A DNA stretch of 14,661 nt, from NCBI GenBank assembly GCA_028276145.1, contig JAPYWX010000022.1, positions 1-14,661 on the forward strand, in the 5' to 3' direction. The translations under genes and the position numbers were made by a program. A model generated the notes under the pieces. It worked only from the letters and a program-made list of their open reading frames with translations. It was not told where the DNA came from and made no database searches. Shown here in pieces: positions 6,702 through 13,812 of the stretch (positions are counted from its first letter, which is position 1; each line of letters opens with the position of its first letter). Origin of the DNA: Spirochaetota bacterium (GTDB lineage Bacteria > Spirochaetota > Brevinematia > DTOW01).

Positions 6702-8509
6702 GAGATTTCAGGAGTGTTGAATTTAATTTTAGTATAAACAAGGTAAGAATTTACATCTTTTTAGGGATAGTAATATCTTTCTTTTCTCTTGTGATTCTTA
6801 GAATAGTTGATATGCAGATACTTAGTAGAGATAAGTTTGTTAAGTTAGCAATGATAAACATGGCTCAACAGTTGCCGATTCCTGCGGAAAGGGGGATGAT
6901 TCTAGATGTTAATCGGGTGCCTTTGGCATATAGTGAGGATACTATTGGCGTTTTTGTGATACAGAAGTATTTACCTCAGAATGATACACTTAGACTTGTG
7001 ACTTTGTCTAAGTTAGCTGGTGTTATAGGCAAGGACATTAAATTTGTTTTGGCGGCTATAGAGCGTAGAAAGTGGGATATTTATGGTCCAATATTTATAT
7101 CAGAGATAACCAAGGAGCAAGCAGTGAATATAATGGAGAGGAGTGAGGATTTCCCGGGGGTTTTTGTTGATACAATATCTCTAAGAACTGTTAAGTTCCC
7201 GTATGAGACAGCTCACTTGATAGGTTACTTGGGTCCTATATCTCAGAGTGAGTTTAAGGTTCTTTCTGATGAAGAAAGAAGAATTTATAATACTAGTAGT
7301 TATCTTGGCAAGGACGGTATAGAGAGAGTTTACGATAAGGTTTTGAGGGGAATAGATGGGGTACTGTTTAGGTACATAGATGCTAAGAATAATATTGTTG
7401 GCAGTGAAATTGTTTCTTTGCCTATTGAGGGTAAGTCGTTGAGGTTATCGATAGATGCGGATATACAAAAATTAGCTTATGAGCTTCTTAAGCCTTACAG
7501 AGGTTCGTTAGTTGTGATGAAGCCTGCTACTGGTGAAATAGTAGCTCTTGTTTCTACACCGTCGTATGATCCTAATAGGCTTTCTAGAGGTGATGCTTCT
7601 TATTTTTTGGAACTATCTACAGATGAGAAGTTCCCGCTATTTAATAGGGCTATTCAAGGTACATATCAGCCAGGTTCTACATTTAAGCTAGTTACTACTG
7701 CGGCAGCACTTTATTACAATAAGTGGGTACCTGAAAGGTCAGAATACTGTACTGGTGCCTTGAGAATAGGTAAGAGAGTGTTTAATGACTGGGCAGTTCA
7801 TGGAAATGTGAGGAATATAATTGATGCTATCAGGGTTTCTTGCGATGTTTACTTTTACAAAATCGGATTGTCACTTGAACCGAATGAACTGATAGAAATG
7901 GCTAAAAATTTCGGAATTGGTGAAAGGACATTTATAGATTTGCCTAATGAGAAGATAGGACTTAGAATTTCAGAAGATTTGCATAGGAAAAAGTACAGAA
8001 GAGATATACTTAGTGGTGATATGGCGAACATGGCAATAGGTCAGGGAGATTGGCTATTGACACCTTTACAACTTGCTGTTTTAGGTTCGATCATATACAA
8101 TGAAGGTATTGCATACAAACCTCATATAGTCAAAGAGATACTTTCTTATGATGGTAAGGAAGTTTTAGAGAAAGTTAAGCCTGAAGTTCTTAGAAAGTTT
8201 GATTTACCTAAGGAAATTTGGAAAATCATGAAGGAAGGAATGAAGGAGGTTTTTGAAAGAGGAACTGCTTCGGGCCTAAAATATATAACTAAGTACCCTA
8301 TTGCATGTAAGACTGGAACAGCAGAGAATCCTCACGGTAAACCGCACTCGGTGTTTTTGGCTTTTGCTCCTACTGATGGAGTTGATCCTAATGATGCTAT
8401 AGTTGTAGCTGTTGTTGTTGAAAATGTTGGTGCAGGTTCAGCTTTTGCTGGTCCTGTTGCCGCCAGGGTAATAGAAGCATACTTCAATAAGTATGGGTAT
8501 AAGAAATAA
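6698..8509 (+). CDS. mrdA: Penicillin-binding protein 2 (peptidoglycan D,D-transpeptidase of the elongation complex)
   Basis: 603 residues. It cross-links peptidoglycan peptides during cell elongation, normally together with RodA and MreC. One N-terminal membrane helix (~17-37) is followed by the PBP dimerisation region with PAERGMILDVNRVPLA (~62-77) and YLGKDGIERVYDKVLRG (~202-218). The transpeptidase domain carries STFK (327-330, catalytic Ser327), SCD (381-383, the S-x-D form of the second motif that is usual in PBP2) and KTG (538-540, in CKTGTAENP). All catalytic motifs are intact. GGAG at 6687-6690 sits 7 nt before the ATG, which overlaps the purM stop by 4 nt, so the two genes are probably translationally coupled. 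No rodA, mreC or mreB lies nearby in this window. It ends 8 bp from the convergent mlaD-like gene with no clear terminator between them. Confidence 0.95.
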   Translation: MRDFRSVEFNFSINKVRIYIFLGIVISFFSLVILRIVDMQILSRDKFVKLAMINMAQQLPIPAERGMILDVNRVPLAYSEDTIGVFVIQKYLPQNDTLRLVTLSKLAGVIGKDIKFVLAAIERRKWDIYGPIFISEITKEQAVNIMERSEDFPGVFVDTISLRTVKFPYETAHLIGYLGPISQSEFKVLSDEERRIYNTSSYLGKDGIERVYDKVLRGIDGVLFRYIDAKNNIVGSEIVSLPIEGKSLRLSIDADIQKLAYELLKPYRGSLVVMKPATGEIVALVSTPSYDPNRLSRGDASYFLELSTDEKFPLFNRAIQGTYQPGSTFKLVTTAAALYYNKWVPERSEYCTGALRIGKRVFNDWAVHGNVRNIIDAIRVSCDVYFYKIGLSLEPNELIEMAKNFGIGERTFIDLPNEKIGLRISEDLHRKKYRRDILSGDMANMAIGQGDWLLTPLQLAVLGSIIYNEGIAYKPHIVKEILSYDGKEVLEKVKPEVLRKFDLPKEIWKIMKEGMKEVFERGTASGLKYITKYPIACKTGTAENPHGKPHSVFLAFAPTDGVDPNDAIVVAVVVENVGAGSAFAGPVAARVIEAYFNKYGYKK

Positions 8510-8517
8510 ATATGATA

Positions 8518-9393
8518 TTATTTCACAATCTTTTTGAGGTTTTCGGTTATTTCCCCTAGGTTTTTTGTTATCTTCTCTAGATTTTTAATTAATGATGAGA
8601 TATTATCTTTGTTGTTTTTGAGTTCTTCTGAAAGAACAGATATGTCTTTTGTTATCTTCTCGGTGTTGTTGAGACTTTTTGAAATGCTTTCGCTTTCTAA
8701 CAATGTTTTTAATTTGTTCAAGCTAACGATTAATGTGTCAATAAGTTCTCCTATTCTTTTATCAACGAGGTTGTCAACCTTGGGTAAGGTTGATGACTTT
8801 AAGTCGTATATTGTTTCGTTAGCAGTTAGAAGAAGGTTGTTTATGTTTTTTAGTATGCTACTGAGTTCGCCACCTTCTGAGAGATAGTTTATTATCATCG
8901 CTGTTATAGTGGAAACATTGTTTACGATTTTGGATATATCTTCATCGGAACTATAGTATCCTTTCAATTTTGCTAGTACCTTACCTTCGTATGTATCTAG
9001 AGAATATATAATTTCTCCCGGCATTACGAAGTCCCCTTCTACAGAACCTGGTACGATTTCAAATGATTTGCCGCCGAACAAAGGTGATTTTGCTACAAAT
9101 AAAGAGTCACTCTTTATTTTGTTGGTGAATTCTCTATATATGTAGATATGAACTTTAAATGTTTCATCGGGTAGAAGCTCAACTTTAGAAATCTTGCCTA
9201 TTGTTATTCCTTTGTATGTAATTTTGGCTCCCTTGGATACCCCCGATGCATTATTTAGTATTGTGTAATACTGTACCATAGGTCTAAACCATTCATTAGC
9301 TCTACCTATGAAGAGTAGTAGCAATATGAGTAAGATTATTGTGAAGACTATAAGAGCCCCAACGATTTTTTCTATGGTTGAAAATTTATACAT
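8518..9393 (-). CDS. mlaD: MlaD/MCE-family lipid-transport protein
   Basis: 291 residues from the ATG at 9393. One N-terminal membrane helix (~10-30, IVGALIVFTIILLILLLLFIG) is followed by an MCE domain (~41-120) with the typical blocks NNASGVSKGAKITYKGITIGKI and PLFGGKSFEIVPGS. A long, mostly helical, coiled-coil-like tail (~145-291) is rich in Asn, Lys, Ser and Leu. MCE proteins form hexameric rings that shuttle phospholipids between inner and outer membranes as partners of an MlaE permease and MlaF ATPase. The frame is also open to a TTG at 9429 (12 more residues). I prefer 9393 because it gives the usual short N-terminus, and a TAAAAT -10-like box at 9425-9420 would overlap the longer start. 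The gene is flanked by a convergent and a divergent gene, so it is monocistronic, away from any mlaE/mlaF. Confidence 0.85.
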   Translation of the reverse strand: MYKFSTIEKIVGALIVFTIILLILLLLFIGRANEWFRPMVQYYTILNNASGVSKGAKITYKGITIGKISKVELLPDETFKVHIYIYREFTNKIKSDSLFVAKSPLFGGKSFEIVPGSVEGDFVMPGEIIYSLDTYEGKVLAKLKGYYSSDEDISKIVNNVSTITAMIINYLSEGGELSSILKNINNLLLTANETIYDLKSSTLPKVDNLVDKRIGELIDTLIVSLNKLKTLLESESISKSLNNTEKITKDISVLSEELKNNKDNISSLIKNLEKITKNLGEITENLKKIVK

Positions 9394-9530
9394 TTCATCA
9401 TTGTGAAAATTCAGGTATGATTTTATCAAATTTAACAGGATGGACTGATTTGTAGAGAGGCTGTGCCTCTCTATACTCTAAGTAAACTTTAAATTGATTT
9501 AGGTATTAATTGAATTTCAAAATTCAGTTC
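9394..9530. other. Divergent intergenic region
   Basis: This region separates the starts of mlaD (-) and the ATPase subunit D gene (+). It holds the hairpin at 9453-9473, a TAAAAT -10-like box for mlaD (9425-9420, minus strand) and a TATTAAT -10-like box (9504-9510, plus strand). I see no small gene here beyond the possible TTG extension of mlaD to 9429. Confidence 0.5.
9453..9473. repeat. Perfect 9-bp hairpin related to the pair at 4619-4663
   Basis: TAGAGAGGC (9453-9461), loop TGT, GCCTCTCTA (9465-9473). The stem shares AGAGAGGC/GCCTCTCT with the tandem hairpins 4.8 kb upstream. It lies between two divergent 5' ends, so it cannot terminate either neighbouring gene in the normal way. Confidence 0.75.
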
Positions 9531-9535
9531 GGAGG
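9531..9535 (+). promoter_or_regulatory. Shine-Dalgarno before the V-ATPase subunit D gene
   Basis: GGAGG lies 5 nt before the ATG at 9541 and fixes the start. Upstream, TATTAAT at 9504-9510 could be a -10 box, but I see no convincing -35. Confidence 0.7.
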
Positions 9536-9540
9536 CAAAA

Positions 9541-10167
9541 ATGCCAAACATAGCACCTACAAAGTTAAACCTAATAAATACTAAAGAGTTCCTTAGTCTT
9601 GCTAGGGATGGTAAGAATCTTTTGGAAGAGAAGAAAGAAGTTCTCCTTGCTAATATACTCACAGTATTGAAGGAGCTAAAGCAGGTTAGAGCTGAATTTG
9701 ATGAATTGGTGAAGGAAATATATCGGGATTTTCTGTATATAAAGTTATTCCTAGGTGAGGATATAATATTGAATGAGCTGAAGTCCGCAAATGTAAAAGA
9801 AATAGAATTTGACATTTTACCAAAAAACATAATTGGTGTGGTTGTGCCAACTATAAAGAATCTTAAGGTTGATGTTAAAGCGAATATTGACCCTTCGGTG
9901 TTCTTTTCATCTTACAAGATGAATGAGCTTATGCTAAAATTTGAGAAGTTTGTGAAGAAAATGGTAGAGGTTATAGAGAAAGAGGCTATAATGTGGAACT
10001 TAATAAAGGATTTGAAGAAAACTCAAAGGAGGGTTAATTCACTGGACAACATAATAATACCTGGGCTTTTGGAAGATATAAAGTTCATAGTTGATTCGCT
10101 TGAAGATAGAGACAGAGAGGTTATATTCCAGCTACAGAGAATGAAGTCTAAGAAATCAAAAAGGTAG
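9541..10167 (+). CDS. ntpD: V/A-type ATP synthase/ATPase subunit D (central rotor shaft)
   Basis: 208 residues, the normal size for this family. Subunit D forms the central stalk of the V1/A1 sector and couples ATP hydrolysis or synthesis in the A3B3 head to rotation of the membrane ring. The N-terminal block IAPTKLNLINTKEFLSLARDGKNLLEEKKEVL (~4-34) and the C-terminal block RRVNSLDNIIIPGLLEDIKFI...EDRDREVIFQLQRMK (~163-202) match the two ends of the family. These pair as a long antiparallel coiled coil. The tail is basic (KSKKSKR). The start has a clear Shine-Dalgarno. No other ATPase subunit is within the window: the upstream gene is divergent, so D is the first gene of its unit, separate from any A/B/E/I/K genes upstream. 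It is followed after 3 bp by the ymdB-type gene. Confidence 0.9.
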   Translation: MPNIAPTKLNLINTKEFLSLARDGKNLLEEKKEVLLANILTVLKELKQVRAEFDELVKEIYRDFLYIKLFLGEDIILNELKSANVKEIEFDILPKNIIGVVVPTIKNLKVDVKANIDPSVFFSSYKMNELMLKFEKFVKKMVEVIEKEAIMWNLIKDLKKTQRRVNSLDNIIIPGLLEDIKFIVDSLEDRDREVIFQLQRMKSKKSKR

Positions 10168-10170
10168 AAC

Positions 10171-10977
10171 ATGTCAGACATCATACGAGTGCTTGCTCTA
10201 GGCGATATAATAGGACATAAGAGTATAGAAGGTATAAAACAGAATTTGAGCACAATAAAAAAAGCTAAGATGATAGATTTCGTTATAGCCAATGGGGAGA
10301 ATGCTTCTTATAACAGCTTAGGTATGTCTAGGAAAAATTACGAAGACCTGATTAGTGCAGGTGTCGATGTTATCACATCGGGTAATCATATATGGAAGAA
10401 CAAAGAGGTTTTTGAATTCATTGATAAGGTTGATAGGCTCATAAGACCCATTAATTATATTCCTTCTTTGCCTGGTAAGGGAAAGGTGATAGTTGAAGTT
10501 AAGGGAATAAAAGTTTGTGTGATGAATCTTATAGGCTCAACCTTCATGGATGCACCGTTTATTTCACCTTTTTTTTTAATTCAACAGGAGATAAATAACT
10601 TGCCTGAGGATGTGAAAATAGTGATAATTGATTTCCACGCTGAGGCTACAGCTGAGAAGGTAGCAATGGGTTGGTTTTTGGATGGTAGAGTTAGCTTAGT
10701 GTTTGGTACTCATACCCATGTTCAGACAGCTGATGAAAAGATTCTACCGAATGGTACAGGTTATATAACGGATATAGGGATGTGTGGATTTACGAAATCG
10801 GTTATAGGTGATGAGGTTGAAAGGTCTCTTAAGAGGTTTCTTTTGGGGCTACCTGAGAGGTTATCTCCTTCGGAAGAAGGAAACTTCCAAATGAATGGAA
10901 TAATAGTAGATATTGATACAAAAACAGGCAAAGCGGTGAAAATTGAGAGAATTTCTTATGAATTTGAGGTTTATTAG
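10171..10977 (+). CDS. ymdB: TIGR00282/YmdB-type metallophosphoesterase (2',3'-cyclic nucleotide phosphodiesterase family)
   Basis: 268 residues, a standard family length. The metal-binding motifs appear in order: ALGDIIG (~9-15), IANGENAS (~39-46), TSGNHIWKNKE (~69-79), DFHAEATAEK (~154-163), FGTHTHVQTADE (~178-189) and YITDIGMCGF (~198-207). This is the intact dinuclear metal site of the Bacillus YmdB-type enzymes, which hydrolyse 2',3'-cyclic nucleotides and in Bacillus affect biofilm and stress decisions. It is unrelated to Escherichia coli YmdB. In many bacteria this gene sits next to rny (ribonuclease Y); here it follows the ATPase subunit D gene by 3 bp, with AAGGTAG as a modest ribosome-binding site. 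Its physiological role in this organism is inferred from the family only. Confidence 0.9.
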   Translation: MSDIIRVLALGDIIGHKSIEGIKQNLSTIKKAKMIDFVIANGENASYNSLGMSRKNYEDLISAGVDVITSGNHIWKNKEVFEFIDKVDRLIRPINYIPSLPGKGKVIVEVKGIKVCVMNLIGSTFMDAPFISPFFLIQQEINNLPEDVKIVIIDFHAEATAEKVAMGWFLDGRVSLVFGTHTHVQTADEKILPNGTGYITDIGMCGFTKSVIGDEVERSLKRFLLGLPERLSPSEEGNFQMNGIIVDIDTKTGKAVKIERISYEFEVY

Positions 10978-11035
10978 GTGATGATTGGGTTGAGAGACTT
11001 GGCCTTTTTTAATGTTGGGATAACATCCCAGTAAG

Positions 11036-11073
11036 TTAAAAAATGTGTGGTTAATCAATTATAATTCTTTGTC
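11036..11073 (+). promoter_or_regulatory. Putative promoter with -10 box 8 nt before the prfB ATG
   Basis: A perfect TATAAT at 11060-11065 ends 8 nt before the ATG at 11074, with an AT-rich, weak -35-like TTAAAA at 11036-11041. There is no Shine-Dalgarno, and an in-frame TAA at 11062-11064 prevents an upstream extension. As with the 4715 gene, the transcript could be leaderless. Confidence 0.45.
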
Positions 11074-12183
11074 ATGGGAGCGCTTAGGGATAGGTTAATA
11101 GAACTTAAGAAGAGGGTTGATGAGAGTTTTTTGGTTTTTTCTATTCCTTCCAAGGAAGAGAAAATTAAGGAGCTAGAGGCTTTGGTATCCGAGGCTTATT
11201 CTAGGAATGATGTTGATAAGGCTTCTAGCTTACTTATTGAGCAATCTAGGTTGAAGAAAGAGGTTGAAAGGTGGAATAGCATTAAAAATAAAGTTGAGAG
11301 TCTTCTTCTTTTAGCTACTGAAGTTGAGGAGTTGGGAGAAGATGGAATGATTAATGAGGTTCTTAAGGAGATTGAAAAGTTGGAATATACCATTTCGCAA
11401 TATGAGATAGAAAGGTTTTTTGACAGTGAGGTTGACAGAGGTAATTGTTTTATGAACATTCATCCTGGGGCTGGTGGAACGGAATCTTGTGATTGGGCTG
11501 CAATGCTTTTTAGGATGTATACGAGGTTTTTTGAAAGGAAAGGGTTTAAATATGAGGTTGTAGATTTCTTACCTGGTGAAGAAGCAGGGATAAAGGACGT
11601 GACTTTATATGTTCAGGGGGAGTTCGCTTTTGGGTACTTGAAGTCTGAAACGGGTATACATAGGTTAGTTAGGATTTCACCGTTTGATGCCTCAAAAAGA
11701 AGGCATACTTCTTTTTGTGCTGTTCATGTTATGCCGGAGATTCCAGCTAGTGCAGATATAAGTATAGATCCTTCAGAAATAAAGGTTGAGGTTTTTAGAG
11801 CTAGTGGTAAAGGTGGGCAGCATGTTAATAAAGTGGAGTCAGCAGTGAGAATTACTCATATACCTACGGGTATCGTCGTTTCAATACAGAATGAAAGGTC
11901 TCAGATACAGAATAGAGAAATAGCTATGAAAATACTCAAGTCTAAGCTTTACGAGCTAAGGGAAAAGGAGAGGCTTAAGAAAATAGAAGAAATTTCAGGT
12001 GAGAAGAAGGATATTTCCTGGGGTAATCAGATAAGAAGTTATGTTCTGCACCCGTATAATTCTGTGAAAGATCATAGAACTAATGTTGAAACTTCAGATG
12101 TTCAATCTGTTCTTGATGGGGAAATTGATATTTTTGTTAATGCTTACATCAAGTGGTCGTATCTTAATAGGCATAGGGTATGA
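11074..12183 (+). CDS. prfB: Peptide chain release factor 2
   Basis: 369 residues. RF2 reads UGA and UAA stop codons and triggers release of the finished peptide at the ribosome. The RF2 tripeptide SPF (202-204, in VRISPFDASKRRHTSF) marks it as RF2 rather than RF1, and the catalytic GGQ is at 247-249 (ASGKGGQHVNKVESAVRITH). The C-terminal domain-4 sequence (WGNQIRSYVLHPYNSVKDHRTNVET) is complete. The whole protein is one uninterrupted frame: the internal UGA and programmed +1 frameshift found near codon 26 in many bacterial prfB genes is absent. The region aligned with it (DESFLVFSIPSKEE, ~17-29) reads straight through. The gene has no clear ribosome-binding site and an apparent promoter immediately upstream. 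Its stop overlaps the next start by 4 nt. Confidence 0.95.
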   Translation: MGALRDRLIELKKRVDESFLVFSIPSKEEKIKELEALVSEAYSRNDVDKASSLLIEQSRLKKEVERWNSIKNKVESLLLLATEVEELGEDGMINEVLKEIEKLEYTISQYEIERFFDSEVDRGNCFMNIHPGAGGTESCDWAAMLFRMYTRFFERKGFKYEVVDFLPGEEAGIKDVTLYVQGEFAFGYLKSETGIHRLVRISPFDASKRRHTSFCAVHVMPEIPASADISIDPSEIKVEVFRASGKGGQHVNKVESAVRITHIPTGIVVSIQNERSQIQNREIAMKILKSKLYELREKERLKKIEEISGEKKDISWGNQIRSYVLHPYNSVKDHRTNVETSDVQSVLDGEIDIFVNAYIKWSYLNRHRV

Positions 12184-12779
12184 GTTTGATTTATATTTTA
12201 GACCTTCTTGGAACTTTTGTATTTGCTTCTACTGGAGCAATAAGGGCTCTTGAAAAGAGATTGGATCTTTTTGGGATTTTTGTTCTTAGTTTTATCACCG
12301 CCGTAGGCGGTGGTACAATAAGAGATGTAATACTTGGTAGTAGACCTTTTTATTTTTTTGATGTGAACTACTCGATAGCTATACTTTTGGGAATGCTTTT
12401 AGTTATATTCATTAGAAATGAGGTTAAGAGGTATCAACAAATATTAGTTTATCTTGATGCTCTGGGGTTGGGTACTTTCAGTGTAATAGGGAGTATAAAA
12501 GCAATTGAGAGTTCAATACCTGATGTTGGGGTTTTGATTTCTGGGCTTATTACGGGAATAGGTGGGGGAATAATAAGGGATATTCTTGTGAGAGAGGTAC
12601 CTTTTGTTCTTGAGAAAGAGGTTTATGCGACTGCTAGTATAGCCGGAGTTGCACTATTTTTAATTTTGGAAAGGAACAATCTTTTGCCTACTGGTATTTC
12701 CGTGTGGATTTCAATATTTGTGATTTTTGGCATAAGAGTGTTTACATACCACCTCAAAGTTAATTTACCAAAGTTCTGA
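12180..12779 (+). CDS. UPF0126/TRIC-like membrane protein (glycine-transporter-domain family)
   Basis: 199 residues with about seven hydrophobic segments. The family is built from two similar halves, each with a conserved GGG-x-I-R-D loop: GGGTIRD at 43-49 and GGGIIRD at 128-134 are both present. Related proteins are annotated as trimeric intracellular cation channel-like or as glycine transporters; the actual substrate cannot be read from the sequence. It acts in the inner membrane. The start overlaps the prfB stop (ATGA), so it is probably translated by coupling from prfB, with only a weak AGGG just before the ATG. It ends with a basic tail (HLKVNLPKF). Confidence 0.88.
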   Translation: MSLIYILDLLGTFVFASTGAIRALEKRLDLFGIFVLSFITAVGGGTIRDVILGSRPFYFFDVNYSIAILLGMLLVIFIRNEVKRYQQILVYLDALGLGTFSVIGSIKAIESSIPDVGVLISGLITGIGGGIIRDILVREVPFVLEKEVYATASIAGVALFLILERNNLLPTGISVWISIFVIFGIRVFTYHLKVNLPKF

Positions 12780-12821
12780 ATAATTTCGGAATGTAATTTA
12801 TAAAAGTAATTTGTAAAATTA

Positions 12822-12850
12822 TTGAAAAATGTTTGATATTTCTTGATAAT
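12822..12850 (+). promoter_or_regulatory. Putative sigma-70-type promoter for the 12880 gene
   Basis: TTGAAA (12822-12827) and GATAAT (12845-12850) are separated by exactly 17 bp in the AT-rich 100-bp gap after the UPF0126 gene. A GGAGG ribosome-binding site follows at 12869-12873, 6 nt before the ATG. Confidence 0.45.
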
Positions 12851-12879
12851 TTGTTTAGAGTTTTAGATGGAGGTAGGAT

Positions 12880-13812
12880 ATGAAAGCTTCTGTGTATAAT
12901 TTGACTTTTAGGGATAAGGAGAGGTTTTTGACACTGTTTTCGCATGGTGTTTTGAGAATAACGGCTAGTGTACTTGCTACACTTATACTTTTTGCTATAA
13001 TATATTTTTCGTTGTACTTTCTGAATGTTATACCTTTTAATTTGGTTTCCTTTTTGGGGCATCTTGCTGCTTCTATATTTATAGGTGTGATTGCTGCATA
13101 CCTCAAGCTTCTAGAGTATAGGTTAGAGATGATATCGTATAAAGAGTCAAACATTCATGATATAATACCAAACTTTATGTACATGTTCATTTTGGCTATT
13201 ATGATACTTTATGGTATGGCTTACTACATCATTAGTGTTGATGTTAACTCTCTTAGAGCGGAGAATATAGCTACTCTTTTTATATTGGTTCTTCTTGGTT
13301 CGATAATATTTGCTTATATGCTTTCTGCGTCTTGGTCTTGGCTTTATACCTCGTTTCTTAATCTAATAAGCCCTATTGACTGGATAGCTAAGTTCGATGA
13401 AGATGCTTTCTATAGACTGTTACCTTTGAAGTTTTACGAAAGTAAGAGGTACCATGTACCATTAACATTGGGTTTGGTTGATATACTCAACTATGATGAA
13501 ATTCTTAAGAAATTGGGTAGGAAGAGGATGCAAAAGTTTATGGTTGAGCTTATGGATGAGATTAACGCCTCTCTAAGGTTCGTTGATTTAGTAGCTAGGA
13601 TAGATGACAGTAGGAAAATATCCATAATAATGAATATACCTTCAGCTTCTGCACATATTCCTATCCAAAGAGTTTTGGAGATAATAAAATCTTTTGGTGC
13701 TAAAAAGGGTATTAACATAGAAGCTAAAGGTAGGATAGTTCCATTCTCTCCGGATATGATATCTGAAATGGATATGCTCAAGGCAGAAGGTGAAGAAGTG
13801 AAACTCTCTTAA
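12880..13812 (+). CDS. Four-helix membrane protein with a degenerate GGDEF-like cytoplasmic domain
   Basis: 310 residues. Hydrophobic segments at ~25-50, ~56-76, ~97-120 and ~128-152 indicate four membrane helices. The remaining ~150 residues resemble a GGDEF (diguanylate cyclase) fold: FYRLLPLKFYESKRYHVPLTLGLVDILNYDEILKKLG (~177-213) matches the usual 'R...pltl-DiD.Fk.iND.yGh' stretch, and LRFVDLVARIDDSRKISIIMN (~232-252) matches 'R..D.vaRiGGDEF.ill'. The GGDEF signature itself is replaced by DDSRK (242-246), so cyclase activity is not expected. Asp201 is kept where the first metal ligand would be. It may be a signalling scaffold or nucleotide sensor; this is inference. The start has a good Shine-Dalgarno and its own promoter-like sequence. 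Its 3' end overlaps the convergent pab gene by 35 bp. Confidence 0.65.
   Translation: MKASVYNLTFRDKERFLTLFSHGVLRITASVLATLILFAIIYFSLYFLNVIPFNLVSFLGHLAASIFIGVIAAYLKLLEYRLEMISYKESNIHDIIPNFMYMFILAIMILYGMAYYIISVDVNSLRAENIATLFILVLLGSIIFAYMLSASWSWLYTSFLNLISPIDWIAKFDEDAFYRLLPLKFYESKRYHVPLTLGLVDILNYDEILKKLGRKRMQKFMVELMDEINASLRFVDLVARIDDSRKISIIMNIPSASAHIPIQRVLEIIKSFGAKKGINIEAKGRIVPFSPDMISEMDMLKAEGEEVKLS

Noticed and set aside
8534..8887. 117-codon plus-strand frame opposite mlaD
   Set aside because: Antisense shadow of the mlaD coiled-coil region; low-complexity Ser/Phe/Leu composition.
9394..9429. TTG start giving mlaD 12 extra residues
   Set aside because: Possible, but the ATG at 9393 gives the usual short MCE N-terminus and the extension overlaps a -10-like box.
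12296..12312. Perfect 7-bp hairpin CACCGCC/GGCGGTG in the UPF0126 gene
   Set aside because: It arises from the conserved Gly-Gly-Gly codons of the family motif; no reason to see it as regulatory.
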